Part shown: positions 1-10,089 of the stretch, one piece after another | How the letters are laid out: every line of letters begins with the position of its first letter | Numbering within the stretch: position 1 is the first letter of the stretch | NCBI GenBank assembly: GCA_033558025.1 | Contig: JAUCEF010000007.1 | Location: forward strand, 4,898,001-4,962,000 | Length of the DNA: 64,000 nucleotides | Reading direction: 5' to 3' | From: Phytophthora sp. 'mugwort' | Lineage: Eukaryota > Oomycota > Peronosporomycetes > Peronosporales > Peronosporaceae | Program-made: the position numbers and the translations under genes | Notes under the pieces: generated by a model | The model's input: only the letters and a program-made list of their open reading frames with translations | Databases searched by the model: none | What the model was told of the DNA's origin: nothing

Positions 1-1
1 A

Positions 2-1726
2 CATGTTGATACCGGGAATTGGAACAACGCTGGGCTAGCTCCACTTCACGTAGCACTGCGGGAGGGGTGTGATGATACTTTTATTGAGCTGTTCTTACGA
101 TACGGTCAAGACTTAAATCTTTGGACCGAAGGAAGCACTTATGAAGACGGGGAAGGAGATGACGAGGCGAGCGATTTTTTTGCCAATAGCGGAGCGAGGC
201 GAAGTGTGATGACCTTGATAACTTCGTGCCCACAGAACCCTTTAATGTTGGCTATTGAGTCGGAGAACGCTTGTGCATTTCGCGCGCTGGTGCGTGGCGG
301 GGCACGTACTAGAGCTCTCATGCCACGTGCTCGTGTTGGGCTTCTGCAGCTTGCTGTGCACTTCAATGTGCGTGATCCTGAATTGCTCGCGTGTTTACTA
401 GACGATCCAGAGCTGGAGCACTCGGCTCAATCGGATATAGCTGATCAATGGGGGGTTAGCCCACGTCATGCGCGATCAAGATTACTGGAAAGGTGGAGAA
501 AAGAGCGTAGTATTGACGTCCAAGAGGCATCTGGAGCCCGTCGATCAGCTCCTGCAGACAAGAACACGGAGGATTCATTCGGAGATGACAGTCGGCAGCA
601 ACAGCGGCCACCTCCGCTGCACCCGGCATCAGCTAGCAGCGAACGATTGGCTTACAATTCGATGCCCTCTGAATATTCAGCATCTGTTGGAGTCTCTCCA
701 CAACCTGCGGATGCTAGCGTGCCTCCACCGCTACACATAAATGTATCACGCTCACCTGCGGAATCAGTGCCAATGGAGACAGCTCAATACCTTCGAGCTC
801 TTCCACGACCACCGACGTTATCGCCAACGACTCTCGAATACCTTCGAGAAGAAGAGCGGGCGACTCTGACACTTGTAGCACAGGAGGCGCGAAGTGAAGC
901 ACAGGACTGGCTAGCGAAACGTATCGGACAGAAAAAGCTGCTTTCAGATGCGCATGCTCAGCTGCAAAATGCGAAAAAGCACAGGCGTACGGCTAGTGGA
1001 AGCAGTGTGAGCAGCAGCAGGGAAGAATTCGAGGCATCAAATCCTGAAGCTAGCGCGGGTCGCTATGAATCTGTCCAGAGTGATCAGGAATTACTGGAGG
1101 AGTTGAAGACTGCTGCGGCAAAGAAGTTTATCGACAAGCACGTGGCGGAGACTGTAGCTGAGGCGCGATTGTCCATTGAACGAGAAAAGCAGACTATTTT
1201 CCAGGAAACAGGGCTGTACCCCGGGGTGACCTCAGCGTCGTCCAAGAAGAACAAGAAGAAGGGTGACATGAAGCATCGTTCACTACTGGTTCGAGCTGCA
1301 AGTTCTACTACCGGGTCCATGTTGCTACCAGCGTCGTCGGCGTCAGTGACGTCGGTTTCCAGTGAGGAAGGCAACTCTACGGTACTGAGCGACGACAGCT
1401 ACGGAAGTGCGAGCTTTTGGTGGTCTGAGCGCGGTACTACCTTTTTGAGCGACGAGACAAGTTTGAGTTGGCTGTCAAGCAGTAACCCAAGAGGAGGCAC
1501 CATGTTGAGCGACCCTGCTTCTGCCAGTATTTCGTCGTGGGTTTCGAACGGGAGGGGGACAATGCTCGATGGAAGTTTTGATCGCCGCCTCTCGTTTGCT
1601 TCACGAAGTTTCTTGGAGAGTGATGAGAATGAACGATACGGTAAAACCTCTAGAGATAAAAGCTTGGACGATAGTGTCGCAGATCCTGCGCAGCCTCAAC
1701 ACCAAGAAGAAGAACGGCACACTTGA
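2..1726 (+). CDS. Ankyrin-repeat protein, 3' part (5' end outside window)
   Basis: The frame is open from base 2 to the TGA ending at 1726, about 574 residues, so the gene begins before the window. The N-terminal part reads as degenerate ankyrin repeats (APLHVALREG...LFLRYGQDLN, then NPLMLAIESENACAFRALVRGGA and LLQLAVHFNVRDPELLACLL). Ankyrin repeats are protein-interaction scaffolds; no catalytic domain is visible. The middle is polar, with an acidic/basic helix around bases 830-1200 that could be coiled coil. The last third is Ser-rich, with a recurring GT-x-LSD motif (see findings). The first ATG inside the window is at 209, but the reading upstream is clearly coding. It converges on the TOG/CAP-Gly gene, 234 bp away. 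Exact function is unknown. Confidence 0.7.
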   Translation, partial: HVDTGNWNNAGLAPLHVALREGCDDTFIELFLRYGQDLNLWTEGSTYEDGEGDDEASDFFANSGARRSVMTLITSCPQNPLMLAIESENACAFRALVRGGARTRALMPRARVGLLQLAVHFNVRDPELLACLLDDPELEHSAQSDIADQWGVSPRHARSRLLERWRKERSIDVQEASGARRSAPADKNTEDSFGDDSRQQQRPPPLHPASASSERLAYNSMPSEYSASVGVSPQPADASVPPPLHINVSRSPAESVPMETAQYLRALPRPPTLSPTTLEYLREEERATLTLVAQEARSEAQDWLAKRIGQKKLLSDAHAQLQNAKKHRRTASGSSVSSSREEFEASNPEASAGRYESVQSDQELLEELKTAAAKKFIDKHVAETVAEARLSIEREKQTIFQETGLYPGVTSASSKKNKKKGDMKHRSLLVRAASSTTGSMLLPASSASVTSVSSEEGNSTVLSDDSYGSASFWWSERGTTFLSDETSLSWLSSSNPRGGTMLSDPASASISSWVSNGRGTMLDGSFDRRLSFASRSFLESDENERYGKTSRDKSLDDSVADPAQPQHQEEERHT

Positions 1727-1960
1727 AGAATTCCAACTCACTGGACCGACCTGCCTTCTCCCAAGTGATTTCAGAGCGAGATACAACGACTTGAGAGTGT
1801 CAATAACACAATTTTGGAGCGCAAGGGAGCTAAAACATTGCTCATAAGGCAAATGGAGCGATATGCTTTGGATATACCAGACACGAGACGATAGCCCCAG
1901 TTCCAGTTTTCGACGAGAGGTTGGAGAAACGACTGGTGCAAGTTGAAGATCTCAATTTGT

Positions 1961-3533
1961 TTACGACTCTCTCGCTGCCTGCTGAGCTTGAATGATCTGC
2001 TGGATAAATTCATCAGAGAGAACGATCTTGTCCTGCGCACTGTTTTGAAGTTGCTGCAGGTATTGCACTGCGTCGGCCGAGCTGGCGGTTGCCCCGTAAT
2101 TTTCAAAACGTTCGTGCTCCTCCAGCTCTGCGCGCACATGGATCAATAGACGGTTAAGGTACCGCCGGTGAGCCACAGAAGCTCGGTTCATCACCAAACT
2201 TAACTCGGACGGCTCCGGAGTATCAGTGGGGACGGGCAAGTTCAAGGAAGAAACAGGTACGGGTGCTGGTGGTGGAGTGCTCGGAAATGGTGTTGCCACC
2301 CCCTCGAGCGTTGCAGAAGCCTCAAAAGTACCATCAGCTTCCGTTTCATCTCCAAGTTCCGCTATAGTAGCGTTGTCCTTTTGGGTGAAATTAGTGCCGT
2401 CCTGAATCTGCTGTTGCTGAAGCTGTTGCTCATGCAGCTTGGAGCTTGACATTGTAAGGAAAACCTGATGAGGACGTGCGAAGACGCCGTGCTTTGGCTT
2501 ACAACGGAAGTAATACCGTCCTTTGACACTGCCATCGTTCTTGCCGTAAGCTTCATCCAGTTCGATCCCCACCCAAACCCCTTTCACGCCGATAATTTCA
2601 CCCAAAAATCGCACAAATCCGAACAGTTCTTTATCCGGGATGCATACGCGATCACCCACATCCAGGTTAAAACCCGCCAACGCCTGTACTGAAGTCGCGT
2701 CTCCATCCACACTGGCATTCGATGCTGTGGCCGCACCTTTCATGGATTCGCCCACGTCCGAGGACACGAGCGCTTCAAGTCGCTTTTGAATCTTATAGTC
2801 GACCATACTAATGACTACGAGCGCTCGCTTGGGGAACAGCGTGTGGAAGGCCAAGAAGAGCTCGTGCGCCTGCGCTCGACACGATGAACTGGCGTCGTAC
2901 AGTGCGTGCTGCAGACCTTTCTCGAACTGCTGCACGTCGCTCTTGTCCATCACGGGGCTCCACGTGGCGAGTGCGAGTCGTAAACACGAGATACAGCACA
3001 GTCGGATGAGTTTATTCTTGCTGTCCAGGAGGATGTCCACGAAGAGCCGCAGTGTGGCGCCTTTGACCACTGTCTGCGTGACCACGGCCTCGAGGCACTC
3101 ACCGCAATACGCGCCGCAGACCTTGTTGCCACTACCACATACCTCCACAAGTGTGGGCAGCACCTCACGCAGGAATGGGGCCATGGCGTCCCGCGTCACG
3201 CGCGAAATGATCGTGAGCAGCGAGCAGACTTCCTTGACAATCTGCGAGCGCAGGTCCTGTACCATGCCCTTGAGCGGCCGCAGCGTCTTCCAAAGCTCGG
3301 TACTTAGACTGGCGGCCACGGTACCGGCAGGTGGATCTCTCTCCAGTCGCTCGAAAGCGCGCTGCATCTCACCCAGCGCCGCCATGCGCTCCTGCCAGTT
3401 CTCGGCGTTGCGCGCCACGCGGTCCATCTCGCGGGCCAGCAACATCACCATCGCCTCCTATTAAGACCAGCGTTAGAAATGGCAAGCTAGGGGGCATACC
3501 CGATAGGGGACGGGGCACACACACCTTGCTCAT
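1961..3533 (-). CDS. TOG-like (CLASP N-type) plus CAP-Gly microtubule-associated protein
   Basis: The main exon is 3457-1961 and ends at TAA 1961-1963. A first exon ATG-AGC-AAG (3533-3525), followed by a 67 bp GT-AG intron (3524-3458), gives about 501 aa. Without it, translation could start at ATG 3451. Residues ~1-220 form a HEAT/TOG-like helical repeat (LRSQIVKEVCSLLTIISRV, DSKNKLIRLCCISCLRLAL) as in CLASP N-terminal domains. A CAP-Gly domain follows at ~255-320, with GVWVGIELDE, GKNDG and the closing KHGVFARP segment. A Gln-rich and Pro-rich linker leads to a C-terminal coiled coil. By family knowledge both domains bind tubulin or plus-end partners, so a cytoskeletal role is inferred. A diverged fragment of a related gene lies inside the hAT element at 43.8-44.1 kb. 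Confidence 0.8.
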
Positions 3534-4437
3534 GGCCAGCGATCAGCAAGCAGGGAGGACGAGCACTAGACACTCGGCTTCAAGCCACCAACGTCCTGTG
3601 TATCCGACTGAGTGCCCGATTTAATTGAACGCATATTTAGTTATTCCGCTGCGTTTAACGTTATTTCACTCAAGTTTTAATTTTAAGTTTCCAGCGACAA
3701 ACCCCTCGGTAGTCATCGGATTGGGGCTCACTTTATATTCCTGTCAAAAGGGATTCCATTTTCATACGTGCTTTAGGTTGAAGGTCACTGGAACCTTGGC
3801 GGCATCAGCGACTCGACGGAAACGGTTGCAGCTCGATAAGCGGTGAGCGTTGAGGCACGCCCAAGGACTTTTGCAAGATGCGGATGTGGTCGATGAGGAG
3901 CCGAACCCTGAAGCGATCAAGGAGTACTTAGTACCTGAAAGCGGATGGGCAAGCTGCTAGTTCGAGCAGATTTTACCGGCATGTTGGACACATCACTGAG
4001 CGGTCTACGAGAGATGCAATGTTACTCCGTGCCGTTGCTATATTTTTTGAAAGCATCTACTTGTATGCTGGTCTCGGGAACCGCTTTCGTATTCCTAAAG
4101 CAGGGATTACTCGACTACCGGTAGGGATTACTTCCAAGGGGGTTGTCTGCTCTTGTAAGCTAATTAAGACAGTAGATACATGTACTGTAGTCCCTGTTCG
4201 GCTGTTGTTGATCAACGACATAGATCGATTGCGGCTGTGCAGCGTCACCACATGGGCTGCTTGCCTCCCAAGCATGAACCTACTCAGCGGATGGAGTTGG
4301 AGTTGACCCCACAAGTTGGGGGTTAGAGTGAGTTAGAGGTCCAAGCATTATTACTAAAGTTTTGTCCATAAGTTTCGTCCACAAGGGCGTTACCAAAATT
4401 GTGAACAGGACCATTGATAACGTTTCTGCTTGGGACC
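3534..4437. other. Intergenic, no gene seen
   Basis: About 0.9 kb between the CAP-Gly gene and the copia element. It is AT-richer than its neighbours. The open frames are short with no recognisable similarity. Confidence 0.6.
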
Positions 4438-4732
4438 TAAGAGCTTCTGCTACAAAACAAAGAGCACAACCAAGTAGCAGCGTGGCTTGCGCGGGCAAAG
4501 GTCGGCTCTATTAGCGTAGCTACCCTTGTGTTCGGCCCAGCAAAAATGCGAATTGATTTCGTTTGTGCTGGTCCGGAGCCCGCTTGGGACTCGACTGTTC
4601 GATTGTCGTACACTGGAGGCTGATGACAGGAGTCGCACTTTAGATCTTGTTTCTCTTACTCTCTTACTCTCTTCTCGACTTCGCCACCGCCACTTCTTGA
4701 GTCATTCATGCCATCGCTAATCATTCATAACA
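4438..4732 (-). repeat. copia 3' LTR
   Basis: Low-coordinate LTR, recognised by alignment to 9379-9953. Its terminal TG/CA are partly mutated (TA... in place of TG at 4438), so the edges are approximate; the upper end at ~4732 is the least certain. About 70 bp in the middle (4504-4572) is in opposite orientation to its counterpart. Confidence 0.6.
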
Positions 4733-4959
4733 AGTAGCAAACGTCAATACCCTTTACCCGTATGGATGCCACTTGATCAACATCAATATCAATGCATTTT
4801 TTTCATGTACACCACGAACGTACAGCTTCCACTTTGCTCGTGGTGGGGTTTTGCTTTTCCTTCCAGCCGCTGATCACCACAGTATACCAAATCGGTATGT
4901 CACCTTGTGACGCTCAGCTCATCAGGCTGTGGACTCTCTTTTGTTTGCGCACTGGGGCC

Positions 4960-5400
4960 TCATCTGGTCCTGGCAAACCATGTGGCACACGCACCACGGA
5001 TCCAGCTACTCCGCCTATTGTTCAGCGGAGCTTTTCTCACCACAACACCCGATTGCATTACTCTCAGTCGGGCACGGTGGCGCCGGAACGCCTCAACATG
5101 CAGCGGTCTTGTCAGCAAGTCCGCGACGTTCTCCTTCGACGTCACAGGTTTCACGGCCAACCCGTTCTTTGCCACGTACTCGCGGATCTTTAGGTCTTTG
5201 GTTCTGAGCTGCTTGGTGCGACGGTGTTTGCCAGCGTGTTGCATCAATTCACGCACACTAGTAGAGTCACAATAAAGCGTAGTGTTTTCCCTTGGCAACT
5301 TCAACTCGTTCACCAGCTGCTCCAACCCCACGGCGTCATGCACGCCCGTGTTCGCCGCAATCAACTCTGCTTTACATATACTCTCTGCAAGAGTTTTTTT
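4960..5400 (-). pseudogene. copia RNase H fragment
   Basis: The translation contains IAANTGVHDAVGLEQLVNEL, then LYCDSTSVRELMQHAG with the conserved Asp, and KDLKIREYV...VTSKENVADLLTRPL. This is the characteristic end of copia polyproteins. The upstream connection to the RT fragment is lost to stops and frameshifts. It is not expected to make a working enzyme. Confidence 0.85.
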
Positions 5401-5650
5401 GCTTCCAGCTCTTTGCTGAAATTAGTTGTCCATTGCAGTACACTGTAAATCCACTCTCAGACTTCGTTATCTCCCCCTTTCCGAAGCAAAGTTGATGTCG
5501 GTATAGACCTCAAAGTGGAGCTTCTCATGATTCTAGCTTCCACAAATTGTTTTGAAGTCCAAGTCCTGACTGCCAACCAGTAGAGAAGAACTCACTTCAC
5601 TGCTCGCCAATGCACCGCGCTGTACGTCTCCAAGAGCTTGCTCAGCATGC

Positions 5651-6330
5651 TCATGCTGTTGCCAGATCCGGCCGAGATCCGCTTACTAAGTACTGCAAGC
5701 ACCCAGCCAAGCTACGATACGGCAAATGCTCATCCCGCCTATGCTCGTCATTGCTAGCCGGCTGCAAATTCACCGCGCCAGTAGTCATAGGAATGCTAGT
5801 TGGGTACGCAGTGTCCATATGAAACTTATGCATCATGTCTTGCACATAGTTCGATTGTTGCAGATCACACACGCGCCTCTGCGGCTCGTATGTGATCTGC
5901 AACCCCAGCAAGTAATTTACAGTGCCAAGCTCGTTTATGTTAAAGCGAGCCATCAATTTATCCGCTATGACATCCACGTCTAGCCCACAGCCGATAATCA
6001 AGATATCGTCTATGTAGATCGGTAAGAGTACTAACCGTGTGTCCACACGAATCCAGTAGAGCGCTTTATTCTTAAAGCACCGGCGGAAGCCAAACTCCAG
6101 CAGCGCCGTGTGTAGCGTGCTGCTCCAGTTCTTCGGCGACTGGCGCAACCATTGATACTTCGCTTTAAGAGGCATACCCAATCCTTACAGCCGCGCTTCA
6201 CATACCCATGGGCTGCTCCATGTATATAACACGCTCTGTCGGTGCATTCAAGAACGCCGTGACGAAGTCAAACTGCTTGATAACTGCTTTGGTCATGCCC
6301 GCGTACTTGAGCACGAATCTCAGTGTCTCA
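5651..6330 (-). pseudogene. copia reverse transcriptase fragment
   Basis: An open stretch of about 176 codons carries the RT catalytic YxDD motif as YIDDILIIG, followed by FNINELGTVNYLLGLQI and the PYRSLAGCLQYLVSGSRPDLA segment typical of copia RT thumb and connection regions. The N-terminal RT fingers around 6.2-6.9 kb are too degenerate to join. It is part of the minus-strand copia element. Confidence 0.85.
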
Positions 6331-6904
6331 AACCGCACAACTAGCAAACGTGTCGTCAAACTCTAAACCCCAAATCTGAAGACAACCCTGAACAACAAAT
6401 CTGGCTTTGAACCTTAGCAAACGGTGTTCATTTTCTTTTTTTAAGACCCAAACCCACTTATTCTTCAGTGTGTGAGAATGCTTGGGTCGAGGAACCAAGA
6501 TCCGCGTTTTATTTCTTAGCTGTACCAGAACTCTTCTTTAATGCCTCCAGTCACTTCGCATACTGCGGAGACTCCGTCATTTCTTCCCACGTTAACGGAA
6601 CTTAAAAGTCTCATCGTAGCTGTTGCAGACGTGAATGCACTGAAGACACTCACGACGAAGTCTTTCAGATGTGCCGGTTTCTTCTTTTCGCGCGAGAACG
6701 CCTTAGATCGTTTAACTCCACTGGCAAGTGACGTTTCTGCTTGAGAGCGGTCGTCTTTCTTCAAGGCTCTCTTCTTTTTTCGTTAGTCTTCTGTGCTACC
6801 ACACTACTGTTAGGGTTATCACCCCCTCCCCTTTGTGCACTGGCGCACCACCTGATGTGGCTCTCAGTTCATCAGGAATCTGGTCTCAGCGGGGTTCGAC
6901 ACTT

Positions 6905-7700
6905 TCACAACCGACAATGTAGCAACGGCAACTTCGTTAAGTCAAGTTCGGGCCTACGCCTTTGACGATAGACCACGTTTAGCAGTTTCTCAACATAATC
7001 ACTCGCTACCGTAGTCTGCTCGAAGAACTTCACGTTCTGCCTTCGATGCCCGCTTATCACTCCACCAGTAAGGTCCAGTAGCCGATAACCTTTTGTCTTG
7101 CTTGCATAACCTACCATCAAGGCAGGTATCCCTCGCGTCGACAACTTGTGTGCGCGATACACTTCAAACACAAATTTCAAAGCCAAACAACCCAACGGAC
7201 GCAGGTTTTTCACGCTAGGCTTCGACCCAAACATTTTCTCGTACGGAGTCAGGTGGTCCTTATTTACCTTAATGCTTGTGCGACTAATTGTCTCAATCAC
7301 GTACGCTGCGGCCTCGCCCCATAACATGCTAGGCATACCACTGCTGTACAAGACCGCTCGAACCTTATTGAACAAAGCTCAATGAGCCTTTTCAATTAAG
7401 CAAGCCTCCTCCGGTGTGTGCAGATGCGAGAAAATCTGCAGTGACTCACCGGCCAACTGGTCTGCTACTTTCGCATTCATAACTCGATTCCATGGTCCAA
7501 GTGAAAGATTTTACAGCCTTCTCGTGCTTACCCTTAACATGATCGCGGAAGTCGCGCAGCCGATCCACAGTTTCATCTTTTCCCTGCAACATGTAAGAAA
7601 GCCACGGGTAGCGTGAACCTTCGTCTAGCAAGCGCAGGTACACCGTGTGCCCCTTCATTGTCGGTACTTGAATGAAGCTAGGTCCATCAACACTTTCTCA
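6905..7700 (-). pseudogene. copia integrase fragments
   Basis: Two fragments in different frames. The upstream one (7658-7446) contains LDEGSRYPWLSYMLQGKDET and a DHVKGKHEKAVK stretch from the DDE core. The downstream one (7375-6905) contains MPSMLWGEAAAYVIETISRT, TPYEKMFGSKPSVKNLRPLG and LMVGYASKTKGYRL, the familiar C-terminal integrase segment of copia elements. The frames are offset, so the integrase is dead. Confidence 0.85.
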
Positions 7701-7823
7701 AACGGTACAGTCGTTCTCTGTGGAGTTGTTTTCCAGGAAGACATTCGTTTCATTTTGGCTGCATCGCAATTTTAGCAGCTCCCCTTTATTTTTTTTCCTC
7801 TCGTGTTAGTTGCATGCCCGTCA

Positions 7824-8316
7824 CTAATTCATTGACTCTATCTCCTTGATTGTCTGCCAATTTGCGTGGGCTAGACGCATGTGCCAAAGCTGCAAGGAGG
7901 AAGACGACTGGGCTGCAACCTGCAACACCGCCAACGAGTTGATTGGCTGAGGTATCTCCACAGTCGACCGATACAAACCATTAACCATGTCAAAGTTCCA
8001 AGTGTATTTCCTCACTGGATTAATCAACGCGTTTGTTTCTTGGTCATCTTGTCTGCGATTTAAACCCATGCTGCAAGTACATCACTCGCGGCGATAATAT
8101 GTTTGTGGCGCCGTCAACAAACAGAGCTTCAACGGTGATCGGCACTTTCTTTTTAGTGAGTGCATCTACCACATGAAGATTTATCAACCCCTTGTACTCG
8201 GGCTTCAGTGTTGTCGATTTCTTCACCCACTTCATGACTGTTTCGTTGTCTTTAGTAAGAGAGGCGAAAGCTTCGCGACAGCCACAAATGTTCACACCAG
8301 AAGCATTACCCAACAC
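7824..8316 (-). pseudogene. copia protease and GAG-pre-integrase remnants
   Basis: The protease region reads LFVDGATNILSP, with D-G-A at the place of the D-S/T-G motif. The pre-integrase segment carries LWHMRLAHANWQTIKE with its H-x4-H signature. The two lie in overlapping frames around 8044-8069, so at least one frameshift separates them. Confidence 0.7.
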
Positions 8317-8402
8317 GAACGCCAGCCAAAATCAAGTTGTAGACTCAATCTTAGACGAACAGCAATTGTAGCAGGTCGTACTGTCGTTCCTCACGACTTC
8401 GG

Positions 8403-9365
8403 TCATGTGAACAGGTTGCCTTTGGACTTGTTCTCGTACGGATTATAATAGGCCGATACGTCATCATGAGTGTCATTACCTCCCTGGCCTCTTGCCTGCT
8501 GCTTGAGTTTGCCCTTCTTTCCTTTCTTCGACTGGACGGTCTTCGGCGCGGTGCAGTCTCGTTCATAAAAATGCCCCCATTTGCCGCAAGTCCAGCACTG
8601 AAAATTGTTCATCTCCACCGGAGTGACGTTCTTGCTACCTTGAGCGAAGAAGGTACTTTCTCCGTGGGAAGCTGCGGTGTAGACTCATATCTTGCAGTCG
8701 GCTGTGAGTTCTTTCGCGCTCGTGCATCAGAAACGGCCTTGGCTTGGTTCATTCTTTCTTTTCTGCTAGTGAGCTTGACCTTGGTTTGCTGTAGGGTGTA
8801 ATCATCGAGGTTATCAAAGGTCTCCACCATACTCTCGTATTTCTCCCCGAGACCGGACCAAGATCGCAGTAATCACTTCACGATCCAAAACAATTTCGCC
8901 CATGAGTGTAAGCTCCTGGCGAATCGCCTCAACGCGATGAATTTAATCACGAATCGATTCATTATCACCATTAAACTTTGCGTTAAGCAGCTCAAGACGC
9001 TTGAAAAGCGCAACAGCAAACGATTTCTTCTCGAAGTCCTCCACTAACGCAGTCCATTTTGTCTGCGGGGTATACAATGAGCCAAACGTATGCGAGTTCC
9101 ATCGTCAAGTGTGTTCGTCAAGATGTCGTTTAACATCAGCACCTTTTCCCTTCATTTCTTGCGTCGTCGCTTTGTTTCTGGGGTTCCATTGCGCTCTGGC
9201 TTGGTCTCCTTCCCAATGAGGATCTTCCAGCACTTCCGAGCCTCAACGCGGCCTTCAGTCCTTTCTTGTACGCCAAAACTTTCTTGCCATCGAACCGTAG
9301 CGACCAAACAGTGTCAATGCTTGGTCACAGTGTCAATGTGACGTCTGTCCAAGCCTGCCTCGTTT
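8403..9365 (-). pseudogene. copia gag with zinc knuckle
   Basis: The knuckle is CWTCGKWGHFYERDC, that is C-x2-C-x4-H-x5-C, one residue longer than the usual C-x2-C-x4-H-x4-C. A Lys-rich tail follows. Upstream pieces in other frames (ALVEDFEKKSFAVALFKRLE, LTLMGEIVLDREVITAIL, MVETFDNLDDYTLQQTKVKL) match the layout of copia UBN2-type gag. Several frameshifts are present. Confidence 0.7.
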
Positions 9366-9514
9366 GGGCTCATAACCATGAGTTTCTGCTACCAAACAAA
9401 GAGCACAACTAAGTAGCAGCGTGGCTTGCGCAAGCCAGCACAAAACGAAATCATTTTCGCATATTGGCAGCCGAACACAACGGTAGCTACGTTAATAAAG
9501 CCGCTTGGGATTCG

Positions 9515-9880
9515 TGTAACGGGGTTACATGAAGAGTGCCAAGTCACTCTTCAGAGCAGATGTACCCAAGTAGTATAAGTGATGTAGCTAAACATCACTA
9601 TGACGTCGAGGGTAATGACGTCGTGGATTGGTACCACAGATACAGTACAATGACCTCAGAGCCACTCAATAGGATAACATCTAGGGAATTTTATAGGCGA
9701 CTAATAGTTAGTATGTAGACGCATTAAAAGGGGTCACCTATAATATATTCAGTCTTAATTCCACCTAATTTTGGTAACAGTCACACAGGCCAGGGACTCG
9801 TGAACTGTAGTTCACTGAGAGTTTGTATACTCTCGGGAAGTCACACTTCCTGTGCGCAAGGTGTTGTGTGCCCCGTCACA
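9515..9880 (-). repeat. Solo gypsy-type LTR nested in copia LTR
   Basis: 366 bp beginning TGTAACGGGG and ending CCCCGTCACA. It is flanked by ATTCG and ATGCG, an imperfect 5 bp target-site duplication. The same LTR occurs in reverse complement at 60833-61198, where gag follows it. The coding orientation here is therefore minus. Confidence 0.85.
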
Positions 9881-10089
9881 ATGCGACTGTTCGATTATCG
9901 TGCGCTGGAGGCTGGTGACAGGAGTCGCACTTTGAGTCTTGTTTCTCGAATGACCGCTCGGAGAGCGGCGCTCACTGACTCGCTGCAGCGGTCATGGTTT
10001 TGCCGCAAGGAAACAATGATGCACCGAGGCATCGGTCGACAAAGCTCCAATCGTCGAAGCTTTCTAACGGATTTTTACGAACAGTGGTC

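Larger units (their letters stand above)
4438..9953 (-). mobile_element. Decayed Ty1/copia retrotransposon (minus strand)
   Basis: Domains in minus-strand order are gag, CCHC knuckle, protease, GAG-pre-integrase, integrase, RT and RNase H. This is copia order (integrase before RT). All are broken by frameshifts and stops. The LTR copies at 4438-4732 and 9379-9953 share TTCTGCTAC, the AAGTAGCAGCGTGGCTTGCG block and the block from GACTGTTCGATT to CTTGTTTCTC. Directly inside the 5' LTR, minus-strand TGGTTATGAGCCC (9378-9366) is a good initiator-Met-type primer binding site. The 5' LTR is interrupted by a solo gypsy LTR (9515-9880). Confidence 0.85.
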
